A model generated the notes under the pieces. That model worked only from the letters and a program-made list of their open reading frames with translations. It searched no databases and was not told the origin of the DNA. From Galerina marginata (lineage: Eukaryota; Basidiomycota; Agaricomycetes; Agaricales; Galerinaceae): a stretch of 64,000 nucleotides of DNA. The position numbers were made by a program, and so were the translations under genes. The stretch covers positions 2,046,001 through 2,110,000 of the forward strand of contig JAECYW010000013.1 of the NCBI GenBank assembly GCA_023014335.1, given 5' to 3'. Within the stretch, counting starts at the first letter, position 1. Each line of letters opens with the position of its first letter. Positions 12,044 to 23,799 of the stretch are shown piece by piece.

Positions 12044-14572
12044 GGGCTGTGTTCTCATTTGAAGACGTAACCTAAAAAATAAAGTTGTTAGTGAGGCCAA
12101 TGATCTGAGAAGTAAACTTACCTGGAAATCCAATAGAACACCAGTTGGGGTGGCAAACGGCGTTGTTGATGAGCCCACAATCGGCGGTGAAGGCGTTGAA
12201 GGGCCGAAATTGACTGTCAAGCAGCCAAGTGGACGTTTCTGGCGAGCACTGGCCTCCTTCGCCAACTGCTTATTTTCCTTGTCCCTGGCACGCTCAGCTG
12301 CTCGTGCCTCTGCTCGTGCCTCCTTTGCCTCCTTCTCTTCCTCCGCCTTCTTCAGGCGAGCCATTGCCTTCTCTTGTCTGGCTACTTCTTTCTCTTGTTC
12401 TTTCTCTTGCTTTTCGGCTTCCTTGCGAGCTGCAGTGGCCGCCTTTGTTGCATCCTTTTTCGCTTTTTTCCTTGCCTTCTCTGCCTGATCAATGCGTCGC
12501 AATACTTGAAGAACTTCCTCGCCATGCCTTTCAGAAAAGATCCACCGTGTCTTGGTCCGAATATCTTCAACCGTTACAAGCTCTCGAGCACCGCGACGAG
12601 CGAGGATCTCGAGCACCGGATCAGGAAGGAGAGCAACAGCGGTGACAGGACTAGGGTTGTATCGTGCTTGCTTTGTGTGGAAACGCCAGGCAAGCAGGGC
12701 GTTTTGAGCATCCTCGAACAAGTCGCTACGCCGTGAAGAGGACGGCGTTTTGTTGATGAATTTGCGTTTACCGTTTTCGTCAGCTGACTTCGAGGGGGTG
12801 GAGTGTGGTGTGCTTGTGTTTGAATGCTGCGTTTCCGGCGTTGACGGCCGCAGTGTACGTCCATTCCAATTGTCGAGATCGATTGGGATGCCATCGCAAT
12901 TGTCGCAACACGCATGAGTTGGACCTGTAAACAGAATGAGATCAGTCATAAGAAAATATGGATACTATACTCTACTTACATTTACGATTTGGTGGGTTGG
13001 CAAAGTACTCGTCGGTGACATCTCGCCTGCAGTCCTCCGTCTCAACCCATTTGCGGAGGTCCTTGTCAACCTTCTTTCCCCATTCATACAGGCCAGGGTC
13101 ATCTTGTTCGCCTGCTGGCGCCTCGTTCTCGATAATGTCCTCTCCATCACCTGGCTCATCTTCATTTGGCTCGTCACCACCCTCGTCGTCTGCTGCAGCT
13201 TGTTTCTTCCTTCTCTTCACTCTCTTGCGCTGAAACATCGATTTTTCAACCATCAAGATTGCTCGAGCGTTGATGTCTGATGATCGACCGGCACGACCTG
13301 CGCGTTGAATCCACACCGAAAGAGAGGACGGAACTCCGAATTGAATAACTTGCTCTATGTCGGGAATATCAGCGCCCTATTGACTCGGAAAGATTAGCGC
13401 ACGACGTCACTAAAATAATGAAAAAATCGCACCATTCCCGCGGCCTCAGTGGCAACTAAAATCTTTACTTTGCCCTGCCTAAAGCGCCGCATTACCCTTC
13501 GCCTGGCCCGGCGGCTACGATGCGCGTGCAAGAAGTGAACATATTTGTGAAGGTGCTGCGGAAGCGTCGCTCGAATCGCCCGTACAGTCAACTGGGCAGA
13601 CAAGACCTGGTTGACAAAAACAATTGACTTGATGAGATGATCGGCACTTGAGGGTTTCTCTTCAGTCGTGAGGAGAGGGATAAGGGAGTCGTAGTCGTTG
13701 GAGGAATTGATCTTTTGCATGGAGTAGGCGATGTTGGGGCGATCATTTCCTAGGTTCACGTAAAAGCTGTCCTGGGGGTCGATGCCGAGCTGCGACCGAA
13801 CTTCTTCCACAGCCAATGGAGTGAGCGTGGCCGAAGTTGCTAAGATGGGGATGTGGGGGGGAAAGAAGGCACGCAGTTTCCCGATTTCACTGTAAGCGGT
13901 ACGAAAGTCGCCGCCCCACTGCCCAATGCAATGTGCTTCGTCCACGATGACCGCGCAGATGTCTTTAAAGCTGGTGCTGGTTAGGATGTTGCGGAAAGGC
14001 TCGTGCTTGAGGCACATCTCTGGCGAGGTAAGAATGCCTCTATAGCATCCATCTTTGAGGTTCTGCAAGGAGAGGAGGTCGGTTTAATATTCGGGAAGTA
14101 CGAAATGGAATAACACACCTTCTGGAGGGCCGGACTCCAAGTTTCTCCGTTCACTGCTGCTGCTGAGAGCTGCATCTTTTCAAACCTCTCAGCCTGTGCC
14201 ATATTAATCAACCAATAGAGTGAGATGAATAAAAGAATAACTTACTTGATCTTCTTGTAAAACTTTCAGTGGTGAAAGGATAACCACTTTCTTCTTCTCG
14301 TCGAGTAAGAGCGGCATCATAAAAGGCATTGTCTTGCCAGCACCCGTTCCGGCAATAACTACGCTATCTAGACCGAGCAGGATGGCCTCGGACACGTCCA
14401 ACTGCCATTCGTGAGGGGCCGAACCCAAACGGACACGGAAGATTTCTGATATTTGAGCTCGAGTTGAACTTGAGCTGTATCCGCTCTTTCGTGCAGCATT
14501 ACGACGAGCGGAATCGAGGTTCCGGTATGACCTGGCATGTTGTTGGGCAAAAGACGACGACGCGGATGCCAT
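11943..14572 (-). CDS. RecQ-like DEAD/DEAH DNA helicase (786 aa, 6 exons)
   Basis: Exons are 14572-14246, 14193-14119, 14062-13433, 13376-12980, 12924-12122 and 12071-11943, all GT-AG. They sum to 2361 nt with no stop. Motif I AGTGAGKT is at residues 74-81, motif II DEAHCIGQWGGDF at about 175-187, motif V GADIPDIEQVIQFG at about 345, and motif VI QRAGRAGR at about 368-375. A RecQ-type Zn module follows (CRRDVTDEYF, then C..H.CCDNC). Beyond it comes a Lys/Glu/Ala-rich coiled coil (EKEQEKEVARQEKAMARLKK) and a Pro/Arg-rich tail. Known: RecQ helicases unwind DNA 3'-5'. Its ATG is only about 95 bp inside the right end of the element, so the promoter must lie in or near the terminal repeat. Inferred: replication or repair helper for the element. 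Confidence 0.9.
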
Positions 14573-14666
14573 TTGACTGTGGACGAGGTAGAGGCGCGGC
14601 GGTAAACAAAGAAATCGACGGCACAGAGCGCGACGCGTTAGCCACGTGCATGGTCACGAAATGACG

Positions 14667-14703
14667 TATGGGGGGTTCCACGGTTCAAGTGCACCAGACG
14701 TAG
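14667..14703 (-). repeat. Right terminal inverted repeat of the DUF6589/RecQ element
   Basis: Ends TGCACCAGACGTAG at 14703 and contains GGGGGGTTCCACGGTTC. It is the reverse complement of the left repeat with one mismatch. The following base, 14704, resumes the interrupted relic gene. Confidence 0.85.
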
Positions 14704-16990
14704 TGGTGATGTCCAACCCATCATTTTCAATGATCGGGTGATTCTCACGGGAGAATTTCCTTATATATCACCACTGCGGATGGGGACGAGACTACGAGTG
14801 AGAGACTTTATGATGGCGTGTGGGTCGTCGATTTTCAGATCGACCTTCGGCGGTGGCTATGAAGCAATGTGGGTTTTCGTTCGTCTTGGTTGTCTGGTTT
14901 ACTGCTTATGACGTGGCAGGACCTCGACGATTCAGGACATGAGACTTTGATCTTTGTGGCCCTATCCAGGAGTGACTTGAACTGTGGACGGGCCAGATGT
15001 CTTTGGCGGCTGATGGAATGGTTGCTGCAAGTCCGATGAAGAACCCCGGCCCTCTATCATCTCCAGTCGAAACCTGTCAAAAACGGTGCTTGTACTAATG
15101 CTGATTTCGAATGGTAGGCATTGTCACTGGTTATTCAAACCGCCATATGGACTGACTATAAACTTCTTCCAGGAATTCAACAATTGCATCGTCATATCCG
15201 GGATACCTTTATCATACGACGATTCTTGCGCGACTGCCGAATATAGTTAGTACGGCGGAACCGCAAAGAACCTCATTCCAGCTGCATCGACGTCTCCCAA
15301 CAGGATCTGGGCCACAAGCCCATTCGCTTTTATGCCTTGCTACCCCATTACTGTTACTTTAGCAGGGCGAAGGGTAGGGCCCCGGTAATATGAACGAAAC
15401 TTCGCCTGTTCAGTAGAATTCGCCTACCTGGAGATGCGAGGCCTGTGTATGGAGGAGACATAGGCACCATCGCGACATTGGCTTCGATTCCATGTTGGTT
15501 ATTGAGCATCGTTCTCCCACCTCTCATGAACGACTGCCTCGACGCCAAGCTGTTGGTTTTATCTGGATTTCGGGACGACTGTTAGTGGCCGCAGAAGGCG
15601 CGAAGCAGTTGATTGTAGACAGTAAGTTTGATTCCCTCTAATTTCTGTGATTGGTGTCTGATCGTCTGCATTAGCTCCAGCCTTCTGCCTTTTCCTATCA
15701 TATCTTCTTGCACGAGCTGTCGTTCCGGGGCCGCCTCAACCCAACGACATGTTGTAGGCAGACACGTTTATTGTCTTCGTTGTGCCTAACCTCTTCTCGC
15801 GACCTTCAAGTTGTTCCTTGTATACTCCTCATAGGAGAGACGCGTATGCGACTGCTCGACTCGAGTATACTGGTAAGCATCCTATTGTTGTTATACCTAC
15901 ACATAGGCTAACCCAGGGATTATAGCACAGATGTCGATTGCGCCGGGCTTTGATAATTCGACCTGGCTGAATATTGAAGCTCGCTATATTATTGGTGTCC
16001 GTAACTACTTTCAAAGAGAAGGTATGTAAGGAAGTACGTTTTCCTAAGCTGCGATTCTGAAGGCCTTTTATGTAGGTTCTCCGTGACGAGGGCTTTCTGG
16101 ATCTGCAATCGCTAGGCTATGAAGCAGTTATGTAGCGAAGTACGAAGACTTACAACTCGAAGCTGGTCTTCATAAGGTTCTAGTTCGTCGATCCAATTAT
16201 GAACGCCCTCGGATCTCAAATGGCCAATATCCGTCGACGATAGAGTTGACGAACCTCATGATATCCCAGATTCATCCATGGGCAGCGACCCTTCGAGTGC
16301 TATGTTGTCACCACGGTGGGTGAGTCCAGATCGTGTGTCCGGTTAGAAACTGCCTAAAATCATCTCCGTTATACTTAGCGCCGCATTTCAAATGTTCGTC
16401 TTGCCTCGAAACCACTCCTCTTCAGTATGAACTCCGGAATTGCGTGTCTAACGGCTCCGGCGCAACTCCACAATTCGACGAACAGTTCTTCGAGTTTACC
16501 AATACCTCGAACCCGGTGACTCTAGGACGGACGACTTGCGGCCTGGCTGCATGCAAATGGACTCCTCGCTGCTCTCGACATTGAGATTGGCATTGGCAAA
16601 GTCACTTCTTTCGGCAAATCCTTGTGCCAGCGGATTGCGTGCTACCAAGTGCAGAGCAGGACACCAGCGTCTTAAACCTGTACCTTGGAACCAACCATGA
16701 TTGGGTGATAAGAACTGTAGCTTCAAGTACTTCTCGGGAGTCTGGCGTAGTTGACAAGTTCTTTTGGGTTTGGTAAGTTCGTTCCAGACTATCGCTTGGT
16801 CGGTTCGCTAAATCGCGTTCTTCAGATTATATCACTATATTTCAGGGACTTTTTTTGTTGGGTTACCTACTACGTAGTTCATTTCAGAAGACCAGAACAC
16901 ATTCAGTCCTTGGTCGCCAATGGTGCCATTGATATATCCTATATCCGTTCAAGTCATGGCCAGGACGAGCTCGAACGGCCATGAAACATC
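14704..16990 (+). pseudogene. Decayed gene relic, 3' half of copy B
   Basis: This continues the relic cut at 8618. Block 14920-15170 matches 6760-7030 of copy A (GGACCTCGACGATTC against GGACGTCGACGATCC), and 15400-15610 matches about 7320-7530. Downstream to about 16990 there are further exon-like blocks with stops (for example 15740-15860 and 15930-16015) but no intact frame. Function not recognised. Confidence 0.45.
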
Positions 16991-19900
16991 AATGAGAGCA
17001 TCCCTCAACTAACGAGATTTAGGTATCAGCTTTGGCATAGAGCCGAGTGGGAAGGAGTAAATACCAACCGAACTCGATGCATAGAAAAAATAATACTTGT
17101 ATTTGTGAACTACAGGCCTTTCTTACTAATAGACAGTCGGATTTGTGGACGAGAGGCATCTGGAGAAACTAATCTTGTTCTCTCCACGTGACAGTACTAG
17201 TGCTAGGAGATTTGGCTGTCGAGGTCAACTCTTCTTGCTTCTTCCTTGACCGTAATGTTTCCTTATCTTTATTGCGTTATCACCTACTGCGTACGTCCAC
17301 TGCACAACCACCTTTCCCCAACTCGCGACCTCGAGCCTCCAGCCATGGCCCAGCATTCAGTTCAATCGGGTTTTGAGGGATGGGTTATCGCCATTCGTGA
17401 GTCGTTATTTCGAGATGACAACCTCGGCTTCGTTATGTCGTATGCTAACCCTGCGTTTCCATTCCAGGCATTGAACATAAGCATCACTCTTGCACAAATA
17501 TGCAGAGAAGCTCTCCTATCCGCCCGTAGCCAAAGGGCTAGCGGCGTGTTTTGTTGTGGGTCGTATGGTAAGTCCTCCGGATCCTCACTCCTTTTTCGAT
17601 CCTTCCTATATTTTCCTTTCACCCAGCCTCTCAACCGTGCTAAATTTCTTTCTGTCTAGTTCATTTGAGCATCTTCATCCGCTATCTCCAACGGCATCGA
17701 CTACTCGCTCCCATGAAGAATGCCACGCTAATTCCCCATCCTCTCGATGCTTCAAGCGTCGGCGTTTATGTCGATATCACCACAGACTCAAGTTTCTCCA
17801 ACTCGCCATGGGCCAATCCACGTCACCGCAGACGCTCAAGTATCAACTTGACCACCACCGCAAGCATCGTTCGAGTCCTGAACTGCTTATTCCGCCATCG
17901 GCCTCACCCTTTTTCCAACTCATGGGCCATCCTTCAAACATGGTACTCAGGGCAAGCTCTCCGTCATATGCATAGCCATCTATCGCCTTACAATACTCTG
18001 AGCGCGCGATGCCGAGTATTGGCTGGGTTCCTACCCATTTTCTCATATGCGCCGTGCACCTCCATTCAGCCGCAACCCCTCTAATCATTGAGCAAATCCT
18101 CTCCTCGCCCCCCCCTAGCGTGGGCGACGTCGAAGAGTTTTTGGAGTCGTACAAGGAGTGCAATGCGTTCTTAAGCACGGACGCGGGAATGACGTAGCAG
18201 ATGGCCAGTCGTTATATGCATATAGACGCGTTTGGTGGTTTGAGGAGTTCAGCCACTGTGAACTATGAGGAGGCCTATCATTGTATTGGATTCGGGAAGA
18301 TTGGTGTGTTTTCCTTTCCTTCTTTGTTGTTAAACTTGTACTCATGATTCATAGAGAGCCCTACAACATCATCGTCGAACTGCCCACCCTGGGCTTGTCA
18401 CCCTGCCTATCTCCGTAGAAGTTCTTGCTCCTCGAGGAAGTGGCGAAACTCGACCAGAAGAATAGCCTCGGCCGCGTCGCGGTCGTGCACATCGATTCTG
18501 CGGAGGCGAGGAGCGAAGAAGTGTGGAGACAATGATTATCTGACCTGATGCGCGAAGAGTAATTCGGTGTGTCTGATTTCCCCCAAGGTGTGTTGTTGCC
18601 TAGGTCGTTGGTTGAAGGCCTTGCCGACTGAAATGCTCTTTTTTGTTCGTTTTAGCGGCGGCACGGAGGACGGATGCCACGTCCGAGACGACTTCAAGGT
18701 CCTGGTTATGCTTGAGGATAACTTCGTACGAATTGTACGTCGATCCCTCTCATTCATTCCATTTTCTTGTCAATTGATCTTCATGATATGATAGCGACTA
18801 TAACTTCATCAAAACCTACAGCAAGTGCATGCTCAGCCCCAAGGCCGAGGCCGATGGCAGCGCAGACGACCCGTACGAGGCCTTGACAAGTACACTCAGA
18901 AGGATTCAGGCTAATACAGGTGTTGGGTGGCTTAGAGAAGGAATAGCAGGATAAGAAGAAGTGTTCGCAGGGTTCGTTAGTTTTCTCTGACGTTTTGAAG
19001 GACCTCGTCACTAATATTATGTCCTTAGGTTTGTCTAGCTCAACTTGCCGAGGGAAGATTACTCGTCAGAAGGTGTGTTTTTCTTTCGTTTTTTGTTTTA
19101 GGCGGGTTTTGACGTTATTTTGTGTTCTTCAGTTCTAGATCATGAACGAGATATGCAGCATGCTTAAACCGGGTAAGAACCATTGAAATTACTCTCGGAT
19201 TACGAACGATAATTAACGTGTTTTCTAGACTATCTTACTCTGCTTGAAGCCTTGAACGACCATATGAACTAGCAATCTAGGAACGAAGGCTAATCCTAGG
19301 ACCAGCTCGTCCAAGAGGAGAGGGCCGTCGTCATTTGCCACGACAAATACATCAACGACCGGGGTCTACCCCATAATCGACTCTGAGGGGTCCTACTACA
19401 CCTCCGACACCAGACGAAGCTGGCACCCAGCGGACCCGCCTCGGCGCACGACATGTTCGGCGGACAGTTTGGTCCTTTTTACCCGACGTTGAACCACTTC
19501 ATCTCGTCTGGGTGGGCAACAAGGGCTGAAGCCGGATGCTCGGAAGACGGGCATGCTCATGTTCTAATGACCGTCTGCGCCACTGGGGCTCTGGAACGTG
19601 AGCGAGATTCTGTACGATTATTATTGGGATGAGAGGTTTCCAGGCTTTCAGAGATTTTGGTCGCTGTCGAGGTGTGTTTGTTGTTCTCTTCCTTTCGCTT
19701 GTTGCGAGACTCAACGTGTCTTTCTTGTTGTGGCAGATGCTTCCTCAGAAGAAGGAATTGCAGTTGGATGTTGTTGGAAAAACACCTTATTTCTCACTTC
19801 TGGGAAGTTCCTCTGAGCAGCGTCCCAGAGACCTGTATGTTTTTCTTTCTCTCTCTCTCTACATCCGAGACCCTCCCAGCTAATTGCTTCGTAGACAACA

Positions 19901-20550
19901 TCATCCTGGAATTCACCACGAAGCTTGCCTCCTTTCAGATGACGATACCATACGAATTCTCAGCGCGTGCGAACCTGAAGACCAACGAACTCGAACGAAT
20001 CCACCCCGGATCGTCCAGTGACGTGTCAGTAGAGGCAGGCGGATACGTGGATCTCGGGAAGTTGGTTGGGACAGATGGGACGGGATGGGATTTCGCTCTC
20101 ATCGTTGTGCTGTCATGTCGGGCTATGATGAGGCGAAGTTCTTATACGGAATGTGCGGCAGAGCTGGATGCGGCGAGTGTGGTGTGGTTCGGGGATTTTA
20201 AATGGTGGGTCTGGCCACTCATTCTTCCAATATTCGTGGAACTGATCATTCGCGTCTTTTTTTCCTTCCAGTGCTTTCAACTACATAATGAACATATCCT
20301 CGTCTTCAAGACAACCCCGCTAACAGGCCACTGCCGAGAGGACGGGTTACCGCAAGGTACCTTAGAAGTTCCAACAGCGTTGACGGTGGGGATTGGGGCA
20401 AGGAGCTCATCTGCCCTATGTTCGTGTCCAAGAGCAGTTGGTCCTCAGTGGTATTGCCCCTGGTGTCGTTTACCTACACGGCCTCGGTGGCTCATTTGTG
20501 ACCTTGGACTTCGTTCCATGACTCGTCATCAGTGCTTATACTGATTGCAG
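16991..20550 (+). pseudogene. Decayed multi-exon gene relic, family not recognised
   Basis: Coding-like blocks have canonical-looking introns: a possible start at 17344 (MAQHSVQSGF) with an intron at about 17398-17468, blocks near 18120-18260 and 18790-18930, and 19880-20215, which reads IPYEFSARANLKTNELERIH and GGYVDLGKLVGTDGTGWDF. In-frame stops and frameshifts between and inside the blocks (for example in 17468-17575 and 19225-19400) prevent an intact model. It could be one long gene or two. Confidence 0.4.
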
Positions 20551-22110
20551 TAATTATGTGGGTACCATTTTCACTCGTCTTATTCGTTGATATAACCTGA
20601 CGACGGCCTTCTGGTACGCGTTCGACTGATGGCACTTAGTGTCGTTCTCCAGCCTCATGAATGACTATCTCAATTTCGAGGCTTCTGCCTAGTTGGTCTG
20701 TTGTAAAATTATTACTAGGCCGAGGCTGCGTGTAATAGTCGATGTTAACTGCGGGCAAGTCCTCTTTCGCCGTTCTTTATTCTCTGCCACTGGTGTCTGA
20801 CCTTCTCCATCAACTCCAGTTCTCTTTTATTTCTTGCTCCGTTAATTGCTTGCCGGAGGGCATCATGCTTTTATCGCAACAGATTTATCGCCTCGATTAT
20901 GCATATGCTCATTTAGCGACCTCGTTCTTGCACATATATTATAAGAGCAACGCCTGCGAATACGACGAACTGGAGGACTGCACCCTCAACTCTTCTGCAT
21001 GACCGTTCTCTCGGTAAGGCACCTATTTTCTGCACTTGACGGAAACTTATCTCATGGGTTCTATTGTAGCCGACTAGGGCGCAGGGCAAATGCGACACTT
21101 AGTCAATAATTGCGGCCCGAAGATGTTCTGTCCGCTAACAGTTTTCGATAGGCAGATAAGCTCCTCCTGCAGTGCTCGCAACTCGGCGAACTTCCGAAGG
21201 CGCACTGATTCAGGTTCGCAATACGGCACGAAATTTCGCTGTATCGACGATATCCATAACAAAGCCAAGTCCGAGTCGAGCACAAGGTCTGTAAGCCACT
21301 ACATTCTCTTAAGAACACGATTCTAACTGCATTTTTAGATTATCAAACAAGTATGGAGCGCGAAATATGCACCCAACCCGAAAATCAGCTTTGGAATAGT
21401 CGTAGCTGACCTTTCGAACATCGGATGATCGTTACTGTAATCAGAAAAGCTGGGTAAGTCCAGATCGTGTACACTGGTGAAATATCGTGCTCAAAAATGT
21501 CCTGATTAGAGCCATTCCTCGCCCTCCTAGTAGTACCTACCAGGAACCAACTACACTTATGCCTGGAATTTCTGTCCAATGACCTTGGCCACCGCAACCT
21601 AAATCGTCAGCCTCGATGGCTCAACGAAGATCCTGGCCTTCGAGCCTACAACCACCTTGACAGCGAGAACTCAGTTACGAGCGATCAAAGCAGTCCGACC
21701 AGCTTAAGACCGGAAGTTTCTTACGATATGAAAGGACTCGTGGAGGTTATTCCAGCAACAGAGCTTGCGACTTGACGTCTGCCTTTCTTAATTCAAGCCA
21801 TTCGACTCCACTCGAGCAGCGTCGAGCTACTCCAGCCGGCCTTGATCATGAGGACACTGTCTTTTCTCCGGTTGGCAGGGCTCAACGCCGTTCCTACTTT
21901 GGCAGTAGTCCAGCTGACGGCCATTTCGCAGAAGCCACTCCTGCCTTCGTGTTCGGCTTTCCTGCGTTGTCTAGTTACTGGGTACTGCGTCGAACCGCTG
22001 ATTCCAACTTGGGATGACGAACCAAGGACAGAGATGGGTTCATTCGACGACTGGTCATGAGTTTAATATTGTTCTTATGGATACTGAAAGTCGTTAGTTG
22101 ACAGAACCTC
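20551..22110 (+). pseudogene. Decayed gene relic, copy C of the A/B family
   Basis: Block 20610-20850 resembles 15480-15700 of copy B (SVVLQPHE against the matching VVLPPLMN region in other frames) and the end of copy A. Later blocks (20880-21000 and 21780-22060) are open only briefly. Only a 3' half is visible, and no intact frame exists. Confidence 0.3.
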
Positions 22111-23560
22111 ACGACCGCAGACTTGATACAGGCAACCGATATTGTGTGTAGATAACTGAAATCAAGAATGTATTATTCAGTTGAATGCTTGGTACTACGT
22201 TCTTCAAGCCTGTATTCGTACATCCACGAACAAATCTTTTAAGCTCGAATAAAGATAGCATCACGGCGCCGGATAGAACGAATCAGATGGAGCGAGACCT
22301 CCTGCTTCTGTCGAGAACTGCACAGAGTCGTGTTGTAGGCCCGGGCGCAGCGTAAAGCGGCAGGGCTTCGTCTTCGATGGGAGCGGCGGCATGCTCAGTT
22401 AAACTATTGATGGACGTTGGCTGCCTGCTGGAGCCTAAACAATTTAAAGGAAGGGGCTGAAGGTCAGAGAACTCGATAAAATTGGAACGGCTGAGGTTTA
22501 CCAGCGTGCCTTGCTGCTGCGAGCCCGAGAGGAAGTTGGAGGTGATGGCGAGGGTGAACTTGAAGATGGACGCATCTGGAAGTACAACACGATAGTGACT
22601 TTGGTGCAACATAGCAAGGAACTAGCTTGACGTCGTGTTGAGAAAAAGGAGCATACCTAGCCCATGGACCTCGAGATTAGACAAAGAGGTCGGTGCTGAA
22701 AAATTCGGGCGTGCTAGAAGTCCTACATTCTGGTGGGTTGGTATCAGGTCGTCAGCCACGGTTGAGAATGAGTAAGCCAATTTCGCATTGCTCCTTTAGC
22801 TGTGTAGCGGTCGGAGGGGCATCTCGCTTCTGACTCGGATTCATTGTCAAGGCTCGAACCCAGGAGCCACAATATCAGCATCAATGGTCGACGTCCCTAA
22901 TAACGGAAAAGACACGCACTAGTATGTACCCGAGGTTGATCAAAATTACGCCTTATTCTGATAGATCGCAAGGATTCTCCATCCTGGGTTAACACCATCG
23001 AGTTCAATAACCCCGTAATCTGTCGAGAGCATCCGTGGCGGCCAGGAAGCACAGAGAGATCGTGGCGGGTCGAGAAACGCCATGTATGCATTGTACGCAT
23101 CATTATCGTCTGCGAATTCGACCGGCGAAAGAAATCTGGCAGTTCGATACGCAGGAGGAGACCGGGTTTTGCGTCTCGGTGCGTTTTTACGAGGTGGTTC
23201 GGGCTGCTTTTGACTTCTCCTGTTGTGGAGGGATTGGGAGCGGAACTGAGACCAAGACTGGAACGGATGAGAGGAGAGATAGAAGCGACTGTCGGTGGAC
23301 CAACAACTAAGCTAATTGGGATAGACTGTTCAGTTTCGACTCGGTATGTCCGTAAATCGTTGAGCAGCGTGGGGGGAGTTAGCGGATGACGCAGTGACGC
23401 GATATCACTGCTGCTGCTGCTGAGGAAACCGGGCTTTCTCGTGATGATGGCTAAAGATCAACTTAGGTATTGCAGACGCCTGCGCAGGAGCCATTGACAT
23501 GGGTATGAGCATGGAGGGGGAGGACAACCTGTACATCCTAAAAATATCTAATCTTGGCTT
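22111..23560. other. Intergenic, no supported gene
   Basis: Only short ORFs on both strands. A small (CTG)n run is at about 23411-23424. A minus ORF at 22612-22283 (109 codons) has no recognisable domain and a non-ATG start possibility; it is not called. Confidence 0.5.
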
Positions 23561-23799
23561 CACGTGACCGGACTTGGTGATTTCGGCTCTTTCTCTTTCC
23601 TTGAAATCTTTGATCTAAACGATCGCTTATATTTACTGCACGATGACCCTTCCAAGACTCGCGACTTCAAGCTGTATTCCATAATCAAAGGCGGCCTTGG
23701 CGGCGTCAGCCTCTCCTCGCCAAATCCAAACGTCGTGCCCTTGTCCAACAGTGCTGCAGATAGGTCTGCGTGTTTCGTGTCCGTAGCAGAGGAATGGTC

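Larger units (their letters stand above)
8619..14703. mobile_element. TIR-bounded element with DUF6589 and RecQ-like helicase genes (~6.1 kb)
   Basis: Seen: the left end from 8619 reads CTACGTCTGGTGCATTTGAA and continues to about 8655. The reverse complement of the right end, inward from 14703, matches it over about 37 bp with one mismatch. If the termini are set at CGTCTGG (8622 and 14700), a TA dinucleotide flanks both sides. Relic gene copy B is interrupted exactly here: its intron/exon sequence stops at 8618 and continues from 14704, by comparison with copy A around 6650-6780. Both internal genes are intact and convergent. No DDE transposase, tyrosine recombinase, Rep/Helitron or reverse transcriptase domain was recognised. 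Inferred: a mobile element in which the DUF6589 protein, the helicase or both mediate movement. Other explanations are non-autonomous capture or mobilisation in trans. Confidence 0.75.

Noticed and set aside
17490..17975. 161-codon plus ORF as a gene
   Set aside because: It overlaps intron-like sequence and has no stable ATG or domain; better seen as part of the decayed relic.
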